DNA of 64,000 nt from Zygnema cylindricum (lineage: Eukaryota > Streptophyta > Zygnematophyceae > Zygnematales > Zygnemataceae), in assembly GCA_037447655.1 (NCBI GenBank), contig JBBHKE010002304.1, positions 229,298 to 293,297 of the forward strand. The letters run 5' to 3'. The translations under genes and the position numbers were made by a program. This document shows, piece after piece, positions 46,106 to 58,696 of this stretch. Under the pieces are notes generated by a model that worked only from the letters and a program-made list of their open reading frames with translations, was not told the origin of the DNA and did not search any database. Numbering within the stretch: the stretch's first letter is position 1; each line of letters starts with the position of its first letter.

Positions 46106-47853
46106 TTGCCGGTACGAAACCAAGTGAAAGAGTTACAAGAACTCAATATGATGAGTTCGACAAGTGGAGGGGGGGGGGGTGTGACAATGAACGAGGAGAT
46201 GTTTGAACCCTTTCAAGAGTTTCTCACAAGAAAGGGAGGTGACGACGACGGAAAGGGTAGTGATGACTCTAATAACTCAAAGAAAAAGAAAAAGAAATAG
46301 AAATCAAACTTCTATCATGGGGAAGACGAGTATAGCTCAGATGATTTCAATTCTTCAATAAGACCACCATCTTTACAAGCTTTAACTATTCAATTTGTAA
46401 GAGATATATTCGAGGAGCATTCACACCAAAGAAGCTCTCGGACAATGTGATCAGGGAAGAGACATGAATGCTCTGGGAAATTGTGATCAGGGAAGAGACA
46501 TGACTTCCCATTGTGATCAGGGAAGAGACATGACTGGATCCATCCGAGGATCCAACCGGAGTGAAGAAGTGGGATGGATGCATACACAACACTACTATAT
46601 AGCTATCACAGTTATATAAAAGAGTATTTTCCCACTCTTGGTAGCGCTTATGTTGCAGTTTCATGAGAGAGCATTTTCTCACTCTTCATAACGCTTATGG
46701 CTATTCAACGACTATAAAGAATGTGTTTGAATAAAGAATCGAGGCAAATGAAAGTTATTTCTTTAAGGATTACATCGCGTTTAGAATTAATGCCATTGTT
46801 GATAGAGTTAAGCCATTTAATATCATCATAGAATAGCTTATCTCTCTCAATAACTTTTTATCTGAGAAAAATAGAGTTTTTGTCCCTTTCAAGGGTTTTC
46901 CAAGAAAATTTGCAATAGCTAAAAAAATCATCAGGGCCGAGAAAAATGATATTGGCTTACAGGATAAACCATTTGAAAAGTATGGAGAAGGAGAAAGCAA
47001 CATCCAAAGAGGAGAAGAAGGGGTCATCCAACCCAAGTTACCAAGAGGAGGAGAATGGAGGAGCGTATATCTAGAGGACCTAGGGGGAGAGGTGGAGGCC
47101 CTTGTGGAAAAGGAGGTAGGACCCAACGACCAAGGAGAGCAATATCTCAACGTGATAATTTCTGGATAATATGCTACAACTGCAACGACATTGGGTATGT
47201 TTCCTTTGAATGCCCAAACAAAAGCAAGTAATGCAACGCGTATTAGAAGTGGTGACACACTAGTCGAGGTTGTTTCAAAAAAAATGAAACAACCGTGGAG
47301 GGAAACAATATAGAGGCGGTGTAATAAAATGAGGTATCTCATAAGGAAGAGGGGATTTTATTAGACACGGACCGACGAGACAAAAACAGGAGTTTTTCAT
47401 TTCACTCATAGGGGAACCACATGTTAGGAAAAAGGTTGCCTTGTCTATACACGAGGCAATGAGAGCAAGGGTAATTCTGTAGTTGAATAATAGACTTTGG
47501 TGCCATAAATCACATTCGATCAAATCCAAGACTATTTACTGACATCTGCTCACCATGCCAAAATCCACCATTGTGGCCTACAACTCAATGATGGATATTG
47601 ACTTAATGTCAACAATGTGTTTGGATCTACTAATGCAAGAAAAAGGAAAACCATAATCAATATAGTACGATTAAAAATTTTCATTATAATCCCGAAAATT
47701 GTATTAACATTTCCAACGTTTCACGGTTTCAAAAGAAAGGTGAAATGGCCACAAGTAAAGAGGGAGGAAGGATCATTTTGAGCATTAAAACAAGACCATT
47801 TGTTGATGGCATTGTAACCGACAATATGCAAAGTCGGTTGATTTGGTGGAAAC
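46106..47853 (+). pseudogene. gag/protease remnant of the oldest copia element
   Basis: The pieces lie in three frames. A Gag linker rich in Gly/Asp/Ser/Lys is at 46106-46300, and a short stretch RGAFTPKKLSDNVIREE is at about 46415. At about 47050-47290 there is an Arg/Gly-rich segment, then the knuckle CYNCNDIGYVSFEC (His replaced by Tyr) and a second Cys cluster. Protease-like remnants reach YNSMMDIDLMSTM (about 47570). Many stops are present. The segment ends at the LTR of the inserted element. Confidence 0.6.
46440..46545. repeat. Three tandem copies of a ~30-bp unit
   Basis: TTGTGATCAGGGAAGAGACA with TGA occurs three times, 54 and 30 bp apart (about 46445, 46480 and 46512), with variable spacers. 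It lies within the gag remnant. Confidence 0.75.
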
Positions 47854-49126
47854 TGTAATTCTGTGTCCCATATTGAATCACAGATTTCTCCTTTGTATAT
47901 AAAGCCATCAGTGAATTTTCAATGGTATTTTTTGTGTATGAACCACTACCACCCTGGCAGACAAATTATATCAAGTACTACACCCCTGTGTAGTGTTGAC
48001 TCCCTTGGGCCACAAGAGAAGAATTCTCTAAAAATGCCTAAACAGGCGATTGATTATAAAGAGGAAAAAATGACTATTTTTATAAAATCATTTCGAGAGA
48101 GAGGCATCTACCTACAAAATTGCTAAGTCCTAAACTCCTCTCTAAACCCCTATCTACTGTTGTACATCACCAATCACAAGATTGTATCGAACACGAAGGT
48201 ACATGTCCCATGGTACCTTCTGTACAGTTAAGGTTCGACATAGCCATGGTGAGGAATTTTGTCACACTTAGACTCATCCTGTTACTCCTCCGAGACTCTG
48301 CTTTCCACTGATGCCCCGCCATGTGTCATCCGGTGACATATTGTCCATAAACCGCCAAAATGCCCATTCCTTGATGTCGGCTTGAATGATAGCCGTCCGA
48401 TCCAAATTGATGTTTAATGTACGTCGTTTTAATAAATGTCCGATCAATTTGTTTAGTGCAATATTGGCATGCAAAAGATATTTATACTATTTCTATGTGA
48501 CATTTCTCGTAAGTCTAGTTAATCGGTTTGGTTTGCATGTTCATCTTTAAAAAGTTATCGAACTTATATATCCCAGCACATGTGCAAGACTATAGGACAA
48601 GGCTGCCGGTTATTCTGACGAATCGTAGGGACTAGGATCAATTCCTAACTGGTCGGTATCCTTGTGGTATAATCTACTAAGATTCTCCTCTGTCCTCCTT
48701 GTCTGCTAAGGCTGCTAAGGCTGCGTCAGCAGCCATAGATCTATCTCTCTCTCTCTCCGATCATCAGTGACTACAACAAGTATGGAGACTAGAAAGGGAG
48801 AGGTTAGAGCCTAGCTAACACCCTTTTATTTTGTTCTTTTAGAAATGGTTGTCGAGCGTGCCGGAAACATCGGAGGAGGGCCCACTGCCTCCGGCCTCCG
48901 TTAGGCGCGAAATAAAGTGCGTTCCGTTCAGTTAGGAAAATAGAAGAATCTCGTTTGGCTGAGTGCGCTCCTTTCCTCGTACTTTAATGACCGTACAGAG
49001 GAAAAAGGCCCGGGAATCCTTGGTAAGATAAAAGGGTGCCTGTGAAGCACATGAGCTTGACATGGTCAGAGAGAAAATACAAAAACAACCTAAAAATTAC
49101 CAATAAGAAATACACATATTTTAACA
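47854..49126 (-). repeat. 3' LTR of the middle copia element (1273 bp, with 212-bp insertion)
   Basis: The LTR matches 60029-62094 from TGTAATTCTGTGTCCC to CATATTTTAACA. It contains 212 bp (48850-49061) not found in the other LTR, flanked by ATGGT on both sides. At the site corresponding to the 1010-bp insertion of the other LTR it is uninterrupted (about 48215, CATGGTACCTTCTGTACAG). Confidence 0.88.
48850..49061. mobile_element. 212-bp insertion in the LTR, flanked by ATGGT
   Basis: It begins TGTCGAGCGTGCCGG and ends GAGCTTGAC, with ATGGT at 48845-48849 and 49062-49066. The partner LTR reads straight through AAATGGTCAGAG. Short GTCRAGC inverted ends are visible. Insertion with a 5-bp duplication is the simplest reading; deletion between ATGGT repeats in the partner is the alternative. 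Confidence 0.55.
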
Positions 49127-49149
49127 CTCCTCTTATTTTCTAGTCACTT

Positions 49150-52100
49150 TTTGGTTTAAGTCCACACTGTTCTCTGCAAAATTTAAGTTTCGGAGATGGG
49201 ACTGGCTTTGTCATCATGTGTGCCACCATATTTTTGACCTATACTCCAGACTTACAATTTTGTTTTCAACTTTCTCTCTCACAAAGCTGAGTCTTATGTC
49301 CATATGGTTTGCTTGAAAGTGGTGTTTTGGATTAGCAGCAATTGCAATTGCAGCCTGATTATCACAAAACACTTTGAGCACACCAACCTTCATAAACCCA
49401 AGTTCTTGCAGCAAAGACTTTAACCACATTAACTCTTTGATAGCAGAAGAAGAGGCCATGTACTTAGCCTCCATATTTGACTGAGCAACCACCTTTTTTT
49501 TATTTACTGCTCCAAGAGCAAGCACCACTCCCAACATACAAAACATATCCAGAAGTACAACGTCTCATAGGAGCATCCCCATAGTTGGCATCACTCCAAG
49601 TAGTGATGTCAGTATTCTCCTCTCCCAGACGCAACCAAAGTTCTCAGCTTCCTATCAGATATCTCATCTCCCTCTAAGTTGCCACCCAATCTCTCTTTTT
49701 AGGATCATTTAGACTTTTGTTGAGGACTCCAATTGCTGCATCTATTTCCGGCCTAGTAAAGTTCATGAAATATATCAACTTCGTACGACCTGTCTGTATG
49801 GAATTGACTTCATAAACTGTCTGTATGGAATTGACTTCATAAACTGTCTCTCTGTCTCTCTTCCAGACTCATTTCCTCATCGAGGATGATTACACCTCCT
49901 TCTACACTTCCATCACTTACTTTCTTCAAGTCCATGGGAGTGGTGTAGTTGTTTGCCTTATCCATCTAAAATTTTTCCAACATATTTCCAATAGCCTCTT
50001 TCTGAGTTAATCTGATTACTGTTTTCCCTCTATCTCTTTCCATCTGAATTCCTAGGATATATTTAGCCTCCCCTAAGTTCTTCATGTCAAATCTTCTTCT
50101 TAAATATTTCTTTAGCTTATTAATTTTTTCCATGAACTTAGTACCAGTAAATCATCTACATAGATGGCAATAAAAAAAAATCCATCCTCATCCTCAAACA
50201 TGTAAATAGAGTGGTCAGATCTGATTTTAACATATCCTAGATTGGTTAAAAACTCATCCTGTTTCTTATTCCATTCCCTGGGAGCCTGCTTTAGTCCATA
50301 CGAAGACTTAATAATTTCTTATTCCATTCCCTGGGAGCCTGCTTAAGTCCATACAAAGACTTAATCAGTCTGCCGACTTTTTTCTCCTCTCCTTCTTCCA
50401 CAAACCTTCTAGTTGTTTCATAAAGACTTCTTCCTCTAACTCACCATTTAGGAAGGCCGTTTTAACGTCTATCTAATAGATCTCCATGTCTTCTAGTGTT
50501 GCTAGAGTGAGGAGAATCTTTAGTGAAGGGAAACGTACAACCGGTGCAAAGGCCTCTTCATAGTCAATCCCCTCCTTCTGGGTAAAACTCTTTGCCACCA
50601 ATCTACCTTTGTACCTCTCAATATTATTATCTGGGTTCAATTTCTACTTAAACACCCATTTATACCCTATTGGCTTTCCGTTTGGAGGGCAGTCCACTAA
50701 CTCCTATGTATTGGCTTCCATAATGGAAGTCATCTCATCATTAATGGCCCTGGTCCATCTGTCTTTTTTTGGACTGTTCACTGCCTCTAAATAGGTTTGA
50801 GGCTCATCAGGGTGTTGCAATATTGTTATCGTGTTAACTGTCTTTTTTTTCTGTAGTCTTTTGCTGCTCTTTCATCCTCTTTTGTATTCTAATGCAAAAA
50901 TGGATGGAAGTCTAGGATTCTTTCGACTGTTTTCACCTGCTCCCCTATCTATAGATTCCAGTTCCGGTATCTCTTCCTCCATTTCCTCGGTGTGAGCTGA
51001 AGAATTTGAAATCCACAAGTGGTTCACCCTCGGTCTGAATTTCTCCTGGTTTTGTTGTGATCGGTTGGGGTACATGGATTTCAGGGAGATCTGAATCTAT
51101 TTCGCTATCTGAATCAAATCTGATTCTTATAGTTTGTATACTTCAAGGGATCTACAAATTTTCCCTCATCCATCACCACTAGATGCTTGACCATTATGAT
51201 GTCTTTCTTTCACAGGTCATAGACTCTATATCCTTTGATATCTTCATCATACCCCACAAAATATCTTGGTTTTCCCCGAGCATCTAGTTTCCAGTCAGAC
51301 TTGTCAGTATTTAGACTATACACTTGACTTTGGATTACCTTTAAGTGAGACACATCATACTTTCTACCGGCCCATCTCTCATATGGTGTTTTTCGTTTTA
51401 TAGCTGAGGTAACGACTCTATTTCAGATATAATTTGCACAATTCATGGCTTCTACCCAGATGCGTCTTCTTATCTTTTTATCGATCACTATACTCCTGGC
51501 ATTGTCACCTAAGGTTATGTTTAACCTTTCAGCAACACCATTTTGCTTTGGGTTATCCGGGACAGTCTTTTAGTGCTCAATGCCTTCATCTTTTAGGAAA
51601 TCCTCAAACGGATTAGATGTGTACTCCCCCCCATTATCACTTCATATTCTTTTAATGGAAGCCTCAAGAAGCTTTTCCCTCCAGGCTTTATACTCTTTGA
51701 AGTATGCTAGTGCTTCGGACTTTGCTTTGAGAATGTAAACTCTTGAGTAACGCCACCAATCATGAGTTATGGTGAGCATGAATCTTTTCCCTCCCGCTGA
51801 TGGCACTCTGGCTGGTCCCCAAAGATCTGTATGTACCAAATCTAAGACCTTTTCCTCTTTATATGTAGCTGATTTTGGGAAGGGCAATCAATGAGCCTTA
51901 CCTTGGGCACATCCACCACAGTCACTCATTATTTTATTATCTTTAAACTGAATTCCGTCCACTACTTTGAGTCTTACCATTTCTCTCAATCTGTCTAGAT
52001 GCTCATGACCCAAACGCTTATGCCATATCATCATATCAAGAACACCAACATAATAAGATTTCTTCTTTTCATTACTCAGATTCTGCCTAAACATCCCTTG

Positions 52101-53296
52101 GCTACCCTTTTCAACTGTAAAGTAGACCTCATCATCATACTTGGCTGACCTCGTCATCATACTTAGTTGTAAAGACTCCCTTCTTAGGTCTCAAAGTCTT
52201 TGTCACCCAAAACATAGGTGGAGATAAGATTCTTACTCAACCGAGGTATATAAAGTACATTTGAAAAATTAACTATAGACGTTTGACCTTCCACAAGTAC
52301 TTTCAGATCTACCGATCCCACTAGATCCTTAGTGACTAATCTCCCATCCCCATACTCTATCTCTACGGTGGGAATCTTTCGCAGTTTTTTAAATAACTGC
52401 TTTTCTCGACACATATGCATTGAAGCACCTTAGTCTATGATCCAACCTTCTTTCGGAGCTTCTCGGACAGCTCCGATTGCGCACTTCTGCTTTCGTGGGA
52501 TCTCCGTCTCCTCTAACCTCTCATTGAGAAGAAGTTCTCCATCCTCCTCATCCGAAGCCTACTCTTCTCCTAACTCCCCTTTCACTTGTGTCGTCACAAG
52601 TGCCTTTTTATTGTCTCTTGAGGATCAACTAGTTTGACTCTCCTTAGGCCTCAACTCCGTTTACTTGGTGTACTCCTCCATGTTATGACCAGGTTTCTTG
52701 CAAAAGTGACAGAGTCCTTTTGGGTTCTCGGTCCTCTGTGTTGATTTCCCCCTCCACCAAAAATTCCATAAGGTTTCTTAAGATCCTTGCTCCATCGATC
52801 TCTCCCAGCGGCCAGAGCTTGGACACTCTTTCCCCCTCTTTGGATCTCAATTGTGTTCTCTCAAACAAGGATCATTTTGACAACTGGGTTCCAAATCCAC
52901 AGGTTGTCGTCAAGATCTTGTACTCGGTTAACCACGTTTTCATAGTCATCTGGTAATTTCATGATCAGAGTGTTGACCTTTGCTTTCATGGTTCCCATCC
53001 AACAGGCACTTTCCACCTCCATATAGAAAGTGGCTAGATCGGTCCAATAGTATAACAACTTTCCTCCTTTGTAAGAGTATGCATTTAGTTTCTGCTCGGC
53101 CAATTGTTGCTTCTGAATAGTCTCACTTCTATAAATATATACCAGAGGTGCCCACAGATCTGCAGCAGCAACTATGTGAAGATAAATGGTTGCCAAACCA
53201 TGAGTGAGATGTCTCAGGATGAAGTGTCTTGCTGCCATGTTGTAGTATTCCCATGTAAGATTACCATTCTCCTTAGTCTTCGGAACTGATGTCTCT
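49150..53296 (-). pseudogene. Middle copia element: gag (3' part) and pol, decayed
   Basis: Minus-strand pieces in order: Gag HFILRHLTHGLATI and VNRVQDLDDN (53238-52861). A protease-adjacent segment IEYGDGRLVTKDLVGSVDLK (about 52360). GAG-pre-integrase WHKRLGHEHLDRL and CGGCAQGKAH (52020-51888). Integrase LVHTDLWGPARVPSAGGKR (51850-51800). RT segments (51100-49600). RNase H MEAKYMASSSAIKELMW, FCDNQAAIAIAANP and HMDIRLSFVREKVENKI (49490-49240). It closely resembles the young element at 53297-59744, but has many stops, frameshifts and a local duplication near 50260-50350. Confidence 0.88.
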
Positions 53297-54344
53297 TGTA
53301 GAAATTAATGGTTTTAAGTATTTTCTAGTTCTGAATAGAAAGAAAGAAGCCGAGGCAGTCTACCTGTAACTTCTCTCTCCAACTCTCAAACTTGTCGCAA
53401 TCACTGAGAAATTGGAGAGGAAGCTAGAGCCATGGCTACCTAGGCTATCCTGAGGTTTAGGGGAAATTTATATTAGTTCGGGTTTATTTATTTAAAAGGT
53501 ATGTGCCGGCGGCAAGAATTGATCCTTGTACCTACCGGCCGGCAGACAAGAAATAGCCGGTAGCCTTAGCCGTTAAGTCTAAGATACATATTACGTAGTA
53601 TGTAGTTTGATAGTTATTTAAATATGTATACGTACGATTATTCATTTAACTATAATAGATTACGGGATACATAGATCCGGTAATATATAAAGTACGGATT
53701 ACGGTACGGACTATAAATCAATACCGCGCATTTGTTTCGTAAATGAAACAAATACCGCACATGTATTTATTACGGCTACGATTAAATTAGATTCTAATCG
53801 GACGGCCGCAATTAGCACCAAGATCGCAGAGGAGGTTTTCGGCGGTTTGTCGCCATCGCCACATCGGATGACGCGTGGCGAAATTTCGTTGGATCGTGGA
53901 ATCCCCGGAGATTATGGCATCGAATCCGGATATGACATGTGTCGACATTTAGGCCTTGTCGTACAATGTCCGTTCCTAAAGTACACCGGCAGCTGTACTT
54001 TTGCGTACGGAACTCAATTCTGATTGGTTTCGTACATCAGTAGATAGAGTCTGTGAGAGAGATAGGACTTAGAAAAATTAGGAGATAGGACCCTCTCTCC
54101 CAAAGAGCTTCTGTACAAAAGGTCAACTTTGACCCTCCATAACTTACTGCTCAGGGGAGCAAATTCAGAGATTCTTTTTGCTATCGACTCAGGGGAGTCT
54201 TATCTTCACAGGGGTGAAGGTGGTCAGAGATTTTGTTTGCCAGGGTGGCAGTTATTTTTGCTTAAACACAAAGGGGTCAGGATTATCATAAAGGCTTCTT
54301 GGAAGCTGTCCACTCTGAGGACTTATGGAGGTCTCAGAGTTTCA
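53297..54344 (+). repeat. 5' LTR of the young copia element
   Basis: It starts TGTAGAAATTAATGG and ends GAGGTCTCAGAGTTTCA (TG...CA). It is rich in GTACGG words. A TATATAAAGTACGG box at about 53683 is a candidate promoter element. Confidence 0.95.
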
Positions 54345-54360
54345 GGTTATGGGCCCACCC
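54345..54360 (+). promoter_or_regulatory. Candidate half-tRNA primer-binding site of the young element
   Basis: GGTTATGGGCCCACCC begins at the base after the LTR. GGTTATGGGCCCAC is complementary over 14 bases to GTGGGCCCATAACC in the anticodon arm of plant initiator tRNA-Met. No 3'-end type site (TGGTATCAGAGC) is present at the junction. This matches the copia mode of priming by a cut tRNA. Confidence 0.75.
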
Positions 54361-54369
54361 TCTAGGGTA

Positions 54370-55065
54370 CCAATCTTTAATGGAACTGGCTTCATATACT
54401 GAGAAAGTATGATGATAGGAGCTCTATGCGAAAAAAGGTTTTGGGGGATAGTGAGTGGATGATTGTGGCGTCCATCAAGTCTTGGAATTCCTCCAGGGTT
54501 TAAAAGAAGCAAATTCACCAGGAAAGAGGAATCACCTTCAATGGAGGAAACAAAGGAAGGAGAGGTGGTGGACAAAGGAAAGGAAAATGAGGCGACCACA
54601 CCAATAGCAACTGGTTTAGCATTCATGTCACCTATTCCGAGGAACGAGGAGAATGATACTAAAACCTGGGACTTCAACAATATGGTGGCAAAGCACTTCA
54701 TCCTACGCCATCTCACTCAAGGACTTGCATGTCCTCATTTGCAGGTAGAGAGGGCATCCGATCTTTGGATGGCTTTCATAAAGATGTACCGAAGTGGTAC
54801 GATTCAGCAACAACAGTTGGCTGATCAGAAAGTTAAGGAGTATGTATACAAAGGGGGAAATATGTTGGATTTTCGCAATGAGCTTGCTACACTCTTCATG
54901 GAGCTAGAGAGTGCGGGAAAAGTTTTTAGTGAAAAAGAAAAGGTTAACTGTTTACTAATGAAGTTACCTGATGAGTTCGAGAACATAGTCAACCGTGTGC
55001 AGGACTTGCCGGACTCAAGGTGGATATGAACCCAGTGGTAGGGATGATTCTCGTTCGAGAGAATA
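54370..55065 (+). pseudogene. Gag region of the young copia element, broken
   Basis: The frame starts FNGTGFIY, then TGA at 54397-54399 where the sister copy has Trp. It has a second TGA at 54460-54462 after FWGIVSG, shared with the sister copy. It is open from 54463 to 55026 with AKHFILRHLTQG, ASDLWMAFIKMYRSGTIQQQ and KLPDEFENIVNRVQDLPDS. A short out-of-frame segment (about 55023-55065) follows, readable in another frame as EPSGRDDSRSREYD, before the original frame resumes. This suggests two compensating indels. Confidence 0.85.
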
Positions 55066-58000
55066 CGATTGAGATCCGAAGGGGGAGGAAAGAGTGGCCA
55101 AGCCTTGGCAACAGCGACCGATTGGAGGAAGAAGGATTCTCGGAAACCAGTCGTAAACTATGGGGGTAGGGAGCAGAAAAAACAGGTTGACGAGTTCGAA
55201 CCAAGGGCTACCAAAGGTTTATGTCATTTTTGTAAGAAACCGGGGCACTATATGGCCGAGTGCACTAAGCTAACCGAGCTTCAGTTAAAGGAGGGGCAGA
55301 CCGGTGGTACCTGGAGAGGAAAGAAAAAGGCCCTTGTCACACAGGTACTTGAGGCGGAATCTGAGGACGAGGACGATGAGCTCCTTTTGGATGAGGAGTT
55401 GGAGGCGAAAACTGAGGTTGAAATTCCACGAAGGCAGAAATGTGCTTACGGTGGATTGAAAGGTGAAGCAGGCTGGATTATAGATTCAGGTGCCTCAATG
55501 CACATGTGTAAGGATAGGCACTTGTTCACTAAGATAAGAAAGATTCCCACCGTAGAGATAGAGTACGAGGATGGGAGGATAGTCACCACTACTCTTGTAG
55601 GATCAGTAGATCTGAAAGTGTTAGTAGAAGGAAAGACATCCATATTAACATTCTCCGATGTATTGTTTATCCCGGAACTGAACAAAAACCTTATCTCTAC
55701 ATCTGTATTAGATGATAAGGGTTTTTCTACTAGCACTAGGGAAGGAGTCTTTACTGCTAGTTTTGAGGAGGATGCCTATTTCATTGCTGAGAAAGGTAGC
55801 CATGGGATGTTTAGGCTGATCTTAAGTAATGAAACGAAAAAACTTTATTATGCTGGTGTTCATGATATTATGATGTGGCATAAGAGGCTTGGGCATGTGA
55901 ATCTAGATAAGTTAAGAGAGATGAAAAAGATGGGAGTGGTGGAAGGGATTCAGTTCAGTGAGAGTGATGATATAAGTGATTGTAGTGGGTGTGCTCAAGG
56001 TAAAGCACACAGATTACCCTTTCCTAAAACTGCCATTTACAAGGGAGAAAAACTTCTAGATCTAGTACACACAGATATTTGGGGACCGGCTAGAGTGCCC
56101 TCACCGGGGGGGAAGAGATTTATGATGACTATAACTGATGATTGGTCTCGGTATTCCCGGGTGTATTTTTTGAAAAACAAGTTAGAAGTTGAGGATTGTT
56201 TTAGACAATATAAAGCATGGAGCGAAAAACTCCATGAAACTCCAATCAAGAGAGTAAGGAGTGACAATGGTGGAGAGTATACTTTTAACCAGTTTGAGGA
56301 TTTTTTGAGGGAAGATGGGGTTCAACACCAAAAGACAATTCCAGAAAATCCGGAACAGAATGGGGTAGCTGAAAGGTTAAATAGAACACTAAGTGATAGT
56401 GCTAGAAGTATGTTGTCGGATAAGAAGATAGGAAAAAGGTTTTGGGCAGAAGCAATGAGCTGTGCTAATTACCTCAAAAATAGAGTTCTTACTTCAGCTA
56501 TAAAAGATCAAACACCTTATGAGAGATGGAGAGGCCGGAAACCAGACTTATCTCATTTAAAGGTTTTCAGCAGTCAAGTGTTCAGTCTAGATACTGATCA
56601 GTCCAATTGGAAGCTAGATCCTAAAGGAAAATCGGGATACTTATTAGGATATGATGAAGATGTTAAAGGATATAGAGTTTATGATCTAAAAAGGGAAGAT
56701 ATAATCTTAGTAAAGCATCTAGTAGTTATGGATGAAGGAAAGTCTGTGGATCCCTTCAAATATACGAAGTCAGTAAAAATCAGATTTGAGTCAGAAAATT
56801 CCGATGACTTTGAGCTTCCTACCTATCCAGGTTTTAGAGAAGATGACACTCTTGCAGGAACAAATCAGACCGAAAAGGACTCGGCTGTGGAAACTCCAGT
56901 GACAACTCTACCCGAAGCGGAAGACGTGGTGGAAATTGATTCAGAATCAAGCGATAGGGGAGAAACCGAGTTTGTTCGAAAGAATCCACGAGAACCATCT
57001 ATTCCGGCCTCAGATTTTGAAGGGGGAAGGAGAAGTAGTAAAATATTGCAAGAAAAACAGGTTAATAACAAGGTAACAAAACTATCTCATCAAGATGAAC
57101 CTCAAACTTATAGAGAGGCGATGACTTGTCCAGAAAAAAATCGGTGGAAGACAGCCATCAATGAAGAGATGGCCTCAATTATGGCAGCCGATACTTCGGA
57201 GCTGGTGGATTGTCAACCTAACCGAAAACCAATCGGTTGTAAGTGGGTTTTCAAATTAAAACTGAACCCAGATAACACAATCGAGCGCTACAAGGCTTGA
57301 CTAGTGGCAAAGGGATTTACACAAAAGGAGGGAATTGACTACGAGGAAACCTTTGCCCCGGTGGTCATATTTCCCTCCGTCCGCATACTTCTCAGCCTGG
57401 CAGCAGCGGAAGACATGGAAGTGCACCAGATGGACATCAAAACAGCCTTTTTGCATGGAGAATTGGAAGAGGAGATCTTAATGCGACAACCCGAAGGGTT
57501 TGTGGAAGAAGGAGAGGAGAGTAAGGTATGCCGGCTGATTAAATCTCTTTATGGTTTGAAACAGGCGCCCCAACAGTGGAATAAGAAGCTTGATGAGTTT
57601 TTTACCGGTCAAGGATATATTCGGATCAGCTCAGATCACTCAATCTATGTTTTCGAAGATGAGGAAGGTTTTATATTTATTGCAATTTATGTTGATGATT
57701 TGCTTGTTTTAAGTAAATCAATGGAAAAAATTAATAAACTGAAAACCGATCTTAAGGGGAGATTTGAAATGAAGGATTTGGGGGAAGAAAAATATATTTT
57801 GGGAATTCAAGTAGAGAGAGACCGAAAAAGAAAAATTATAAGATTGACTCAAAAGGAAGCAATGGGGAACATGCTTGAAAAAATTCAAATGGATAAAGCT
57901 ACTAGTTGTACAACTCCAATGGAGTTGAAGAAGGGAAGTGAGGGGAGTGAGGAAGAAGGAGTCATGGTCTTAGACGAGGAATTATCTCCTGAAGAACAGA

Positions 58001-58683
58001 AGTTCATGCAGACTATTCCTTACAGGCAAGTAGTGGGAAGTCTAATCTATTTTATGAATTGTACCCGGCCGGATTTAGCTGCAGCTGTAGGAGTGCTGAG
58101 TAGAAGTCTAAATGCTCCCACTAAGAAGGATTGGGAGGCAGCTAAGAGAGTTCTTAGATACTTGATAGGAACTAGGGATCTATGGTTGCATTTGGGTGGG
58201 GAGAATATTGAGATCACTACTTGGAGTGATGCTAGTTATGGTGATGCTCCGATGAGGAGATGCACTTTTGGATATGTATTATATGTGGGTGATGGGGCTT
58301 GCTGTTGGAGTAGCAAACAGCAAAAGGTCATTACTCAGTCCACCATGGAGGCTGAGTATATGGCCTCTTGCTCTGCTGTAAAAGAATTGATGTGGGTCAA
58401 GTCTTTACTTGGTGAACTTGGTCATCTTAAGAGTGGTGTGCAGAAAATATTTTGTGATAATCAAGCAGCAATCGCTATTTCTGCCAATCCTAAACATCAT
58501 TTTAAAGCTAAACACATGGACATTAGACTCAGCTTTGTTAGAGAGAAAGTAGAAAATAAAATAATCAGTTTAGAGTACCGACCAGATAGTGAGATGGTAG
58601 CAGATATGATGACCAAACCTGTGCCTTCCCCTAAGCTAATTTTCTGCAGGGAGAAGTGTGGTCTGAAATTAAAGATTGACTAG
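55066..58683 (+). pseudogene. Pol of the young copia element, one nonsense codon
   Basis: A single frame runs to 58683 except for TGA at 57298-57300. Zinc knuckle CHFCKKPGHYMAEC (about residue 52). Protease WIIDSGASMHMC (about 137). MWHKRLGHVNLDKL and CSGCAQGKAH. Integrase residues D in HTDIWGP, D in RSDNGGEY and E in NPEQNGVAERLN. RT with MDIKTAFLHGE, SLYGLKQAPQQW and YVDDLLV. RNase H with WSDASYGD, STMEAEYMASC and DNQAAIAI, then MTKPVPSPKL. The TGA interrupts RYKA-LVAKGF, where copia RT normally has Arg; CGA to TGA is one C-to-T change. Catalytic motifs are otherwise intact. Confidence 0.93.
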
Positions 58684-58696
58684 AAAATAAGGGGAG

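Noticed and set aside
46770-47529. Minus-strand frames of 190 and 84 codons
   Set aside because: Antisense to the gag remnant of the oldest copia element; the plus-strand zinc-knuckle reading is the informative one.
54129-54365. 78-codon frame in the LTR (repeated at 59529)
   Set aside because: Lies in both LTRs of the copia element, with no domain; likely not translated.
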